Assembly (NCBI RefSeq): GCF_023370115.1
Contig: NZ_CP097160.1
Location: forward strand, 1,612,001-1,676,000
Source of the DNA: Gulosibacter sediminis
GTDB taxonomy: Bacteria; Actinomycetota; Actinomycetes; Actinomycetales; Microbacteriaceae
Direction of reading: 5' to 3'
DNA: 64,000 bases
The notes beneath the pieces were generated by a model. That model was not told the DNA's origin. It saw only the letters and a program-made list of their open reading frames with translations, and did not search any database. Shown here in pieces: positions 11,041 through 18,916 of the stretch; the first letter of the stretch is position 1; every line of letters starts with the position of its first letter. Position numbers and translations under genes: made by a program.

Positions 11041-11631
11041 CTAGGTGCGCTCGGCGCCCTCTGCGAGGCGTTCGAGTTTTTCGCGGTAGGCGTCCCAGTC
11101 GAAGTCGTCGGGGATGTTGGTGTTGCTTGAGCGCAGACCGACGGCGCCGTCGACGTCCTCGCGCAGGATGTCCGCGTGACCAACGTGACGGGTGAGGTCG
11201 ACGAGCACGTGCAGCGCGATCTCCTCGAACGTCACCGCGCGGCGCTCGGGCGGCCACCACGGCACCTCGCCCGGCGCATCCGGCTCGAGTTCGTCGAAGG
11301 CGGCATCGACGAAGGCGGCGACGCGATGCGACAGATCGAGGATGCTCGCGGCCGACTCGTCCGCGCGGGCATACCAGTCGGCCTGCGGGTCGACCTCCCA
11401 GTCAGCGTCGGAGATGAGCTCTTCGGGCGTCGGCCAGGCGCGGCCGAGCACCGCGCCGAAGTAGCCGCCCTCGATCATCGCGACGTGCTTCACCAGGCCG
11501 AGCAGGTTCGTGCCCGTCGCGGTGCGCGGCCGACGAAGCTCCGCCTCATCGAGCCCCGCGCACTTCCACCACAGCGCCTCGTGCCCGCGCGCAAGCGCTG
11601 CGCGCACGTAGTCATGTCCCGACTTGATCAT
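11041..11631 (-). CDS. DinB / DUF664 family protein
   Basis: 196 residues of the DinB-like metal-binding four-helix family, in Actinobacteria often linked to thiol-dependent detoxification or of unknown role. The His ligands expected of the family are visible in GLVKHVAMIEGGYF (about 46-59) and LTRHVGHADILRE (about 139-151). A Trp-rich segment DWEVDPQADWY follows. It starts 9 bases after the esterase stop on the same strand, so the two probably share a transcript. The substrate cannot be told from the sequence. Confidence 0.85.
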   Translation of the reverse strand: MIKSGHDYVRAALARGHEALWWKCAGLDEAELRRPRTATGTNLLGLVKHVAMIEGGYFGAVLGRAWPTPEELISDADWEVDPQADWYARADESAASILDLSHRVAAFVDAAFDELEPDAPGEVPWWPPERRAVTFEEIALHVLVDLTRHVGHADILREDVDGAVGLRSSNTNIPDDFDWDAYREKLERLAEGAERT

Positions 11632-11640
11632 CGAACCGGC

Positions 11641-12318
11641 CTAGCGGATGCGCAACCGCTCGAGGAAGTCGCGCACCTCGCGCAGCTCGTCCATCGAGAT
11701 CTCGTGACCGAGCTCGGGGAAACGGTGAATCTCTGCCTTCGTGTGGCGCTTGAGCCAATCCTCGGTGAGCTGGAACGCGGCGCGCGAGATCGACGAGTCG
11801 TCTTGCTCACCCCAGGCAAAGAACACCTGGCGCTCGAGCTCGGTGAGCTTCGCATCGGATTCGACCGAACTGTTCTCGGTCGGCAGCACGAAGCCAGACA
11901 GCAACACGGCCGCCGGCACTCGCTCGGGGCGGGCCCGCAACAGTTCGGCTGCCATGACGGCGCCCTGGGAGAAGCCGATCGGGACGATCTTGCTCGTCGG
12001 CACCTTCTGATCGAGGGTGTTGAGCAGCAGCTGCAGCGATTTCTCGATCGCCTCGTCGTCGAGGGCATCGATGGCCTCGGTGACGCCGCCGCGCTTCGTC
12101 TTCGGATCGAACGGGAACCACGCCGCACCGGTCATTTCGGGCACTGGCAGTGGCGCTCGAATCGACAGGATGTCCCAATGCGGAGGCACGTCGAGCGGCG
12201 AGATGAGTCCAAACAGATCGCGTTCATCCGCGCCGAAGCCGTGTAGGAGGAGCAGCGTTGGTCCACCGCGGAGGCCCGTGGGAGAAATGGTGTGCAAGGT
12301 GGTCATATCGCGATTCAA
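11641..12318 (-). CDS. Phospholipase/carboxylesterase-type alpha/beta hydrolase
   Basis: 225-residue serine hydrolase of the YpfH/carboxylesterase family. LLLLHGFGADERDLF (oxyanion region, about 22-36), the nucleophile elbow GFSQGA near 114-119, an acid in FAWGEQDDS near 168 and the catalytic His in ELGHEIS near 203 are all in order. Two possible starts lie four codons apart (ATG at 12318 or 12306); I give the longer. It heads a two-gene unit with the DinB-like protein. Substrate unknown; probably short acyl esters. Confidence 0.88.
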   Translation of the reverse strand: MNRDMTTLHTISPTGLRGGPTLLLLHGFGADERDLFGLISPLDVPPHWDILSIRAPLPVPEMTGAAWFPFDPKTKRGGVTEAIDALDDEAIEKSLQLLLNTLDQKVPTSKIVPIGFSQGAVMAAELLRARPERVPAAVLLSGFVLPTENSSVESDAKLTELERQVFFAWGEQDDSSISRAAFQLTEDWLKRHTKAEIHRFPELGHEISMDELREVRDFLERLRIR

Positions 12319-12348
12319 GCACCGCCCGCTTGCGCCTTGTCTGAAGAA

Positions 12349-12381
12349 AACGGCCCGCGCGGGAATCTGGCGCGGGCCGTT
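12349..12381 (-). terminator. Intrinsic terminator of the flotillin gene
   Basis: Twelve-base perfect GC-rich arms AACGGCCCGCGC / GCGCGGGCCGTT with a nine-base loop; on the minus strand the stem runs straight into TTTTCTTC. It lies 15 bases past the flotillin stop codon. Confidence 0.88.
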
Positions 12382-12395
12382 ATCACTTCGTTGAA

Positions 12396-13877
12396 CTACT
12401 CAGCGGTGTTGCCGTCCTGCGCCGGAGCCGTCCCGCGCATCCCGTCGGCGAGCGCCGCGCCGGTGCGCGTGCCCTGCACGCTCGATTGGATGAGCTCGCC
12501 GAGGTCGATGCCGGTCGCGTTCTTGATCGCGTCGAACGGGGCGCGCATCGTCGCCGCCGACTCGGCGACCTGGTGACCGGCGCCGCCCTCGGTCGTGATG
12601 ACGGTGTAGCCATCGATCGCCTGCTGCGCCTTCGCGAACTCGGCCACCATGGGTACGAGCTGGTCGATGAGTCGCTGCGTGACGAGCGCCTGCTCGTGCT
12701 TCTCAACCGCTTCACCGAGCGCGAGCTGCGCGGCCGCCTCGGCCTCACCGGCGGCGCGGATCGCCTCGGCCTCAGCCTCGGCCTCGACGCGGCGCGCGTG
12801 CGCATCCGCATCCGCCTTCGCGCGGCGAGCGGTCGCCTCAGCCTCGGCCGCGGTCGTGCGGGCCGTCGCCTCACCGCGGGCGGCGGTGGTGCGGGCGGCG
12901 GCGTCGGCCTCCGACACGAGCTTGCGCGTCTCGGCCTCCTTGTTCTGCTGGTAGGCCTGCGCGTCGGCGCGACGCTCCTGGTCGTAGAGGTTCGCGTCGG
13001 CGACCTTCTTCACATCGGCGTCGAGCTGCGACTGCTTGTTCTGAGCCTCCTGGTCGAGCACCGCCTGCTGCAGCTCGGCGCGGCGCAGCGCCTCGGCCTG
13101 CTCGGCCTCGGCGTTCGCGCGGCCAACCTTGGCCATCGACGCCGCCTCCGACTCCTGGAACGCCGTGCGCTCGTAGAGCGTTTCGGTGTCGGTTTCGATC
13201 TGGCGCTTCGCGACGGCGCGCTCGGCGTCGATCTTCGCGGTCTCGGCCTCGCGGTGCACGCGGCGAAGCTCCTGCGCACCGAGCGCCTCGATGTAGCCAC
13301 CCTGGTCGGTGATGCCGAGGATCTGGAACGAGTCGAGCACGAGGCCCTGGCGCTCGAGGTCACCCTCGATGCCCTCGGCGATCTGCTCGGCGAGCGCCTT
13401 GCGGTCCTTCATCAGCGTCTCGACGGTGAGCGTCGCGACCACGCCACGCAGCGCACCCTCAAGCACCTCGGTCGTGAATGCCTCGATCGCGCGGTCCTGC
13501 GAGAGGAAGCGCTCGGCGGCGCGACGAATCGCCTCGGGCGCCGAGCCGACCTTGACGAGCGCGATGCCCTCAACGTCGACGGTGACGCCGTTCGCGGCCT
13601 GGGCCGTCGGCTTGATTTCGATCGAGCGCGAGCGCAGCGAGAGCTTCGAGGAGCGCTGGGTGAACGGATTGACGAACAGGCCGCCACCCGAGATCACCTC
13701 GATCTTCGAGGTCTCTTGGCCACGCTTCGCCTTACCGGTGATGACGAGGGCCTCGTCGGCGGCGGCGGTGCGGTACCAGGTGCGCGAGATGATGATGAAC
13801 ACGATGAGCGCGATGACCGCGATCACGATCACCACGATCAGAATGACCAGGCCGAGGGCTCCGGTAAATAGGTCCAC
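12396..13877 (-). CDS. Flotillin-like SPFH/band 7 membrane protein
   Basis: 493 residues. An N-terminal membrane helix (about 5-30, Ile/Val-rich) is followed by the SPFH domain (about 50-210), including GGGLFVNPFTQRSSKLSLRS. A long Ala/Glu-rich coiled coil (about 215-400) is typical of flotillins, and the C-terminus carries PMVAEFAKAQQAIDGY. The protein likely forms membrane microdomain scaffolds. The start is GTG at 13877, preceded by AAAGGA seven bases upstream; an in-frame ATG at 13952 has no ribosome site and would add a hydrophilic stretch before the helix. Monocistronic, with its own terminator. Confidence 0.92.
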   Translation of the reverse strand: MDLFTGALGLVILIVVIVIAVIALIVFIIISRTWYRTAAADEALVITGKAKRGQETSKIEVISGGGLFVNPFTQRSSKLSLRSRSIEIKPTAQAANGVTVDVEGIALVKVGSAPEAIRRAAERFLSQDRAIEAFTTEVLEGALRGVVATLTVETLMKDRKALAEQIAEGIEGDLERQGLVLDSFQILGITDQGGYIEALGAQELRRVHREAETAKIDAERAVAKRQIETDTETLYERTAFQESEAASMAKVGRANAEAEQAEALRRAELQQAVLDQEAQNKQSQLDADVKKVADANLYDQERRADAQAYQQNKEAETRKLVSEADAAARTTAARGEATARTTAAEAEATARRAKADADAHARRVEAEAEAEAIRAAGEAEAAAQLALGEAVEKHEQALVTQRLIDQLVPMVAEFAKAQQAIDGYTVITTEGGAGHQVAESAATMRAPFDAIKNATGIDLGELIQSSVQGTRTGAALADGMRGTAPAQDGNTAE

Positions 13878-14032
13878 GGGTGTCCTTTCGAAAGGCGGCA
13901 GCGCATGCGGCTGCCGGGGAGGGGCATCGTTGCTCCCAATCTCCCACGCCACCGGCTCGCCGGGCGACGGGCAGAGGATGTATCGTCGTCACCCCGCAGA
14001 TTGATGTCGGTCGATGCGGCACACTGGGAGGG

Positions 14033-16528
14033 ATGTTCGACCTCACGCGGATCGCCGGGGGCCTCCCCGCCGCCACCCTGCTTCCCCAATTGCGCGATGC
14101 GCTCGCCGCGCCGGGCGCGCGGGCCGTCGTCGCCGCGCCACCGGGCTCGGGCAAGACGACGGTCGTGCCACCCGCGGTCGCCGAACTCGCCGGCGGCCGC
14201 GTCATCGTCACCGAGCCGCGCCGCATCGCGACCCGCGCCGCCGCGAGTCGGCTCGCGCAGCTCAGCGGCACGCGCCTCGGGGATGCGGTGGGCTATTCGG
14301 TGCGCGGCGAACGGCGGACTTCGGCCGATACCCGCGTCGAGTTCGTCACGGCAGGCCTGCTCGTGCGCCGGCTCCTCGCCGATCCTGAGCTCGCCGGCGT
14401 CGACGCCGTCGTCCTCGACGAGGTGCACGAGCGCTCACTCGACAGCGACCTCGCGCTCGGGATGCTCGGTGAACTCGGGCAGCTGCGCGACGACCTCACG
14501 CTCGTCGCGATGTCGGCGACGCTCGACGTCGCGGCCTGGACGGAGCTGCTCGGGCCGGGCACCCGCGCGTGCGAGGTCGACGTCGCACCGCATCCGCTCG
14601 AGGTGCGCTGGGCGCCGCCGCCACGCGACGTGCGCGCCCTCGACGAGCGCGGCGTCACGCGCGACTTCCTGGCGCATGTCACGCGGGTGAGTGCCGACGC
14701 GATCGCCGAGACCGGCGAAGGTAGCGCCCTCGTGTTTCTGCCCGGCGCGCGCGAGGTCGACCGGGTCGTCGAGGGCCTGCGCGCCCGCGGCGTCACCGCC
14801 GAGCCGCTCACTGGATCGCTCTCGCTCGAGGAGCAGCAGCGCGTGCTTCGCCCGAGCGGCGAGCGCCGCGCGATCGTCGCGACGGCGATCGCCGAAACCT
14901 CGCTGACGGTACCCGACGTTCGGCTCGTCATCGACGCCGGGCTCTCGCGCGAGCCACGCATCGACCTCGCCCGCGACATGGCGCAGCTCGTGACGGTGTC
15001 AGTCTCGCAGGCCGCCGCGACGCAGCGCGCCGGCCGCGCCGCGCGCATCGGCCCAGGCCGCGTCGTGCGCTGCTACGCCGAGCTCGACTGGCCCCGGCTC
15101 GCGCCCGCGCCGACGCCCGAGATCGCGTCGGCCGAACTCACGCCGTTCGCGCTCACGCTCGCGGCCTGGGGCGACCCCGACGCGAGCCAGCTACCCCTCC
15201 CGCAGCGACCGCCCGAGGCGGCCCTGCGCCGAGCCCAGGCGACGCTGCGCAACCTCGGCGCGCTCGATGACTCCGGGCTCACGCCCCGCGGCCGCGAGCT
15301 CGCGAGCATCCCCGCACATCCGCGGATCGCCCGGGCTCTGCTCGATGCGGCGCCCCGCCTCGGCGCGCCGCGAGCCGCCGAGTACGCCGCGGCCATCGAG
15401 TCGGATCGACGCGCGCCCGGCGGCGACCTCGCGGCGCTCATGCGCCAGCTGCGGGATGGCCGGGATGCGTCGGCGAAGCGCTGGCGCGACGACGCCCGCC
15501 GTCTGCGTGAGCTCGTGCCGCAGGCCCCGGCCACCGCGCCGGTCGGCGACGACGCCGGGCTCGCCGAGGTGATCGCCCTCGCCTACCCCGAGCGGCTCGC
15601 CCGTGCCCGCGGCGGCGGCTACCAGCTCGCCTCAGGTACCGGCGCCGCACTGCCGCGTGGCAGCGCGCTCGCGGGTCACGACTGGCTCGCGGTCGCCGAG
15701 GCCGCCCGGGCGACGACGGCCGACGCCTCGGGCGCCGTGATCCGCGCCGCCGTGCCGATCGATGCCGAGTCGGCCCGCGAGTTTGCCGGCCCGCTCGTGC
15801 GCACGACAACGGTGACGCAGTGGCGGGATGGTCGGGTCAAGGCCACCCGCGAGACCCGTCTCGGCGAGATTCTGCTCGCGTCGTCGCCGCACACGCCGAA
15901 TCCGCACGAGGCGAGGGATGCGGTCGCGCGCGAGCTCGAACGCGTCGGGCTCGGGCTACTGCGCTGGTCGCCGGCCGCCGACGAATTACGCCGTCGCCTT
16001 GCCCTGCTGCATCGCACGCTCGGCGAGCCGTGGCCGGACGTTCGCGACGACGCGCTGCTCGGCCGGCTCGACGACTGGTTCGCGCCGGAACTCGACCTGC
16101 TCGCGCGCGGCTCGGCCGCCGCATCCATCGACCTGCTCGACCCGCTGCGGCGCCTGCTGCCCTGGCCAGAGGCCGCCCGTCTCGCCGAGCTCGCGCCTGA
16201 GCGCGTCGAAGTACCGACCGGTTCGATGGTGCGTGTGCAGTACGCCGAGCACGACTCCGACGGGCCGCCGGTGCTCGCGGTGAAACTGCAGGAGTGCTTC
16301 GGCTGGCTCGACACCCCGCGTCTCGTCGGCGGCCGCGTGCCGGTGCTGCTGCACCTGCTCTCACCCGCACAACGGCCGCTCGCGATCACCGACGACCTCG
16401 CGTCGTTCTGGTCGGGGCCGTACGCGCAGGTGCGCGCAGAGATGCGCGGCCGCTACCCGAAGCATCCGTGGCCTGAAGACCCACTCAACGCGCCACCGCG
16501 CCGTGGCACCACCCGTTCGGGGCGGTGA
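14033..16528 (+). CDS. hrpB: ATP-dependent helicase HrpB
   Basis: 831-residue DEAH-type (DEVH) helicase. Walker A APPGSGKTT at about 36-44, DEVHERS near 129, VAMSATLD near 160, AIAETSLTVPDV near 283 and QRAGRAARIGPG near 325 give a full SF2 core. The HrpB-specific C-terminal region follows, ending in WPEDPLNAPPRRG. A GGGAGG ribosome site stands before the ATG at 14033. Cellular role unknown in most bacteria. It is divergent from the flotillin gene and convergent with the FMN reductase; no operon partner. Confidence 0.94.
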   Translation: MFDLTRIAGGLPAATLLPQLRDALAAPGARAVVAAPPGSGKTTVVPPAVAELAGGRVIVTEPRRIATRAAASRLAQLSGTRLGDAVGYSVRGERRTSADTRVEFVTAGLLVRRLLADPELAGVDAVVLDEVHERSLDSDLALGMLGELGQLRDDLTLVAMSATLDVAAWTELLGPGTRACEVDVAPHPLEVRWAPPPRDVRALDERGVTRDFLAHVTRVSADAIAETGEGSALVFLPGAREVDRVVEGLRARGVTAEPLTGSLSLEEQQRVLRPSGERRAIVATAIAETSLTVPDVRLVIDAGLSREPRIDLARDMAQLVTVSVSQAAATQRAGRAARIGPGRVVRCYAELDWPRLAPAPTPEIASAELTPFALTLAAWGDPDASQLPLPQRPPEAALRRAQATLRNLGALDDSGLTPRGRELASIPAHPRIARALLDAAPRLGAPRAAEYAAAIESDRRAPGGDLAALMRQLRDGRDASAKRWRDDARRLRELVPQAPATAPVGDDAGLAEVIALAYPERLARARGGGYQLASGTGAALPRGSALAGHDWLAVAEAARATTADASGAVIRAAVPIDAESAREFAGPLVRTTTVTQWRDGRVKATRETRLGEILLASSPHTPNPHEARDAVARELERVGLGLLRWSPAADELRRRLALLHRTLGEPWPDVRDDALLGRLDDWFAPELDLLARGSAAASIDLLDPLRRLLPWPEAARLAELAPERVEVPTGSMVRVQYAEHDSDGPPVLAVKLQECFGWLDTPRLVGGRVPVLLHLLSPAQRPLAITDDLASFWSGPYAQVRAEMRGRYPKHPWPEDPLNAPPRRGTTRSGR

Positions 16529-16557
16529 CACGGCGCGGTGTGTGGTGGGGATGGGGC

Positions 16558-17268
16558 CTAGGCCAGGCTGCCGCCGGTCGCCAGACGCATGAGATCGCTC
16601 GAGAGGTCGATCTCGTCGTTGTCGCCCGACGACTTCGCGCTGCCGAAGTCGTGCTGGTAGGTGTCCCAGTTCGTCGCGCGCAGGCGCGCCGCGAACCGCG
16701 ACTCGATGAGGAGCCACAGCTCCCCCGCGGCGCGGCGGATACGCGTCGCGAAGTTCGGGTCGTTCCAGTCCTCGGTCGCCGCGAACAGCGACGTCGGGGC
16801 GACGAGCGACCGCAGGTAGGCGAACTGTGAGCGCATCTGGCCGTCGATGACGAGCGCGTGGCGGCTCGTGCCCGCGGTCGCGCCGAGCACGACGGGCGTG
16901 CCGACGAGCAGGTCGCGGTCGAGCACCTGGAAGAAGCCGCTGAACAGGCCCGAGGCCTCGGCCTTGTAGACCGGGGTCGTGGCGACGAGCGCATCGGCGT
17001 CGACGATGAGTCGGCTCGCGCGCTCGAGGCCCTCGCCGCGGAGCCCGGTGACGAGCCCGTTCGCGATCTCCTGCGCGAGGTCGCGCAGCTCGATCACCGT
17101 TGCGGTGAGCTTCGCGCCGTTCGCGTCGGCGCGGTTCGTGAGTTCCTCAACCACGCGGTCGGCGAGCATCGCCGTCGACGACGGGTTCGAGGTGCCGGCG
17201 TTCACGACGACGACGCGGAACTCCTCCGCCTCGTTTGTGCCGGTGGGCTCACTGAATGCTGAAGTCAT
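16558..17268 (-). CDS. FMN reductase, CE1759 family (partner of luciferase-like monooxygenase)
   Basis: 236-residue flavodoxin-fold NAD(P)H:FMN reductase. VVVVNAGTSNPSSTAMLADR is the FMN phosphate loop near the N-terminus; LVATTPVYKAEASGLFSGFFQ near 95-115 is the second flavin loop; GATAGTSRHAL follows. It should supply reduced FMN to the monooxygenase encoded just upstream on the same strand; this gene pair is a recognised actinobacterial duo. The start at 17268 follows GGAGAGGAAC; a longer in-frame ATG at 17304 would place that site inside the gene. Confidence 0.9.
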   Translation of the reverse strand: MTSAFSEPTGTNEAEEFRVVVVNAGTSNPSSTAMLADRVVEELTNRADANGAKLTATVIELRDLAQEIANGLVTGLRGEGLERASRLIVDADALVATTPVYKAEASGLFSGFFQVLDRDLLVGTPVVLGATAGTSRHALVIDGQMRSQFAYLRSLVAPTSLFAATEDWNDPNFATRIRRAAGELWLLIESRFAARLRATNWDTYQHDFGSAKSSGDNDEIDLSSDLMRLATGGSLA

Positions 17269-17354
17269 CGCTGTGCTCGTTCCTCTCCAAGTGCTTCGGT
17301 TCATGCAACGCGCGGCGGCGCTGCGGCATTCCGGATTTCTCCGCGGGCATCGAA

Positions 17355-18578
17355 CTAGGCGTCGGCTCCGGCCTCGGCGCCCGACTTTGCGGCCGCCTCC
17401 GCCTCGCGCTTCGCCGTGACCTCGTCGGTGTCGAGGTAGGGCGAGCCGCCCGTGACGTTGTCGCCGCGGTTCGCCATGGGGCGGGGTTGGCGCACGGGGC
17501 CGTCGCCGTACTTCTTCGCGACGAGCAGCTCGTGGGTCGGGGCCGGCGCCGACTCGGGGTCGCGACGACCCTCGAGTTCCTTGCGCACGACCGGCACGAC
17601 CTCGGTGCCGAGCAGCTCGATCTGGTCGAGCACCATGTTTAGCGGCAGGCCCGCGTGGTCCTGCAGGAACAGTTGGCGCTGGTAGTCGCCGAACAGCTCG
17701 TGGAAGCCGAGGATCTTGTCGATGACCTCCTGCACGCTGCCGACCGCGAGCGGGGTGGCCTGCGAGAACTGCTCGAGCGACGGGCCGTTGCCATACACCG
17801 GCGCTTCGTTGAAGTACGGGCGGAACTCGCTGTAGGCATCCTGCGACTTCTTCGCGATGTACGCCTGGCCGCCGAGGCCGACGATCGCTTCCTTCTTCGT
17901 GCCGTGGCCGTAGTGCTCAAAGCGCTCGCGGTAGAAGTTCGCGAGGCGTAGCGAGTGCTCCGGCGGCCAGAAGATGAAGTTCGCGAAGTAGCCGTTGCCG
18001 TAGAACGCGGCCTGCTCGGCGATCTCGGGGGTGCGGATCGAACCGTGCCACACGAACGGCGGCACGTCGTCGAGCGGGCGCGGCGTCGAGGTGAAGCCGT
18101 TGAGGGGCGTACGGAACTTGCCCTGCCAGTTTACGACGTCTTCGCGCCAGAGGCGGTGGAGCAGGTTGTAGTTCTCGAGGGCGAGCGGCAGGCCCTGGCG
18201 GATGTCCTGCCCGAACCACGGGTAGACGGGCGCGGTGTTGCCGCGACCGAGCATGAGGTCCATGCGGCCGTCGGCGACGTGCTGGAGCATCGCGTACTCC
18301 TCGGCGATGCGCACGGGATCGTTCGTCGTGATCAGCGTCGTCGAGGTGGTGAGGATGAGCCGCTCGGTCTGGGCGGCGATGGCCGCAAGCAGCGTCGTGG
18401 GCGACGACGAGAAGAAGGGCGGGTTGTGGTGCTCGCCCACTGCGAAGACGTCGAGCCCGACCTCCTCGGTCTTCTTCGCGATCTCGATGATGCCCTTGAT
18501 GCGCTCGGCCTCACTCGGCGTCTCGCCCGTGACGGGGTTGCGGGTGACATCGCTGACCGACATGATGCCGAACTGCAT
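17355..18578 (-). CDS. Luciferase-like flavin-dependent monooxygenase, CE1758 family
   Basis: 407-residue TIM-barrel oxidoreductase of the bacterial-luciferase superfamily. MQFGIMSVSDV opens the barrel; VGLDVFAVGEHHNPPF (about 38-53), LILTTSTTLITTNDPVRIAEE (about 74-94) and DLMLGRGNTAPVYPWFG (about 106-122) are family blocks. The 50-residue C-terminal tail is polar and Ala/Glu-rich. It uses FMNH2 from the adjacent reductase and O2; the substrate is unknown. The ATG is preceded by AAGGAGT. Candidate operator repeats lie 30-50 bases upstream. Confidence 0.92.
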   Translation of the reverse strand: MQFGIMSVSDVTRNPVTGETPSEAERIKGIIEIAKKTEEVGLDVFAVGEHHNPPFFSSSPTTLLAAIAAQTERLILTTSTTLITTNDPVRIAEEYAMLQHVADGRMDLMLGRGNTAPVYPWFGQDIRQGLPLALENYNLLHRLWREDVVNWQGKFRTPLNGFTSTPRPLDDVPPFVWHGSIRTPEIAEQAAFYGNGYFANFIFWPPEHSLRLANFYRERFEHYGHGTKKEAIVGLGGQAYIAKKSQDAYSEFRPYFNEAPVYGNGPSLEQFSQATPLAVGSVQEVIDKILGFHELFGDYQRQLFLQDHAGLPLNMVLDQIELLGTEVVPVVRKELEGRRDPESAPAPTHELLVAKKYGDGPVRQPRPMANRGDNVTGGSPYLDTDEVTAKREAEAAAKSGAEAGADA

Positions 18579-18606
18579 GGTGACTCCTTGGGATTCGCGA
18601 TTGACT

Positions 18607-18630
18607 CATGCATTTGCATGAACTTGCATG
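18607..18630. promoter_or_regulatory. TTGCATG repeats / CATGCA dyad upstream of monooxygenase
   Basis: CATGCA-TT-TGCATG is a perfect dyad (18607-18620) and TTGCATG recurs ten bases further on (18624-18630). Apart from this and a small ACCAC/GTGGT dyad, the 338-base stretch 18579-18916 is only the long leader of the downstream helicase gene. Confidence 0.45.
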
Positions 18631-18916
18631 CCAGGTAGAACTCGTCCGCGGCGAGATTATTCCCGCGACATGGATTTCTTCTCGGGAAGCTGCATCTCGA
18701 CCGCACGCACACCCGTGGGGTAAGCTTGGCTGGTTGACGCCCAGGCTGCGCCGGAACTCGGCCGCACGGATCTGGTGTCACCCGTTCGATCACCACACCG
18801 GTGGTCATTCCTCAGACCGGCCATCAGGCCCGGATGCGACTCGACGACTGCCCCCTTGCACTTGTGTGTTCGTCTCTACGCATCCCTACGCGCACGCACC
18901 CAAGGAAGGCGCCACT

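Noticed and set aside
12486-13871. 461-codon plus-strand frame
   Set aside because: Antisense of the flotillin gene; Arg/Leu-rich with no recognisable domain.
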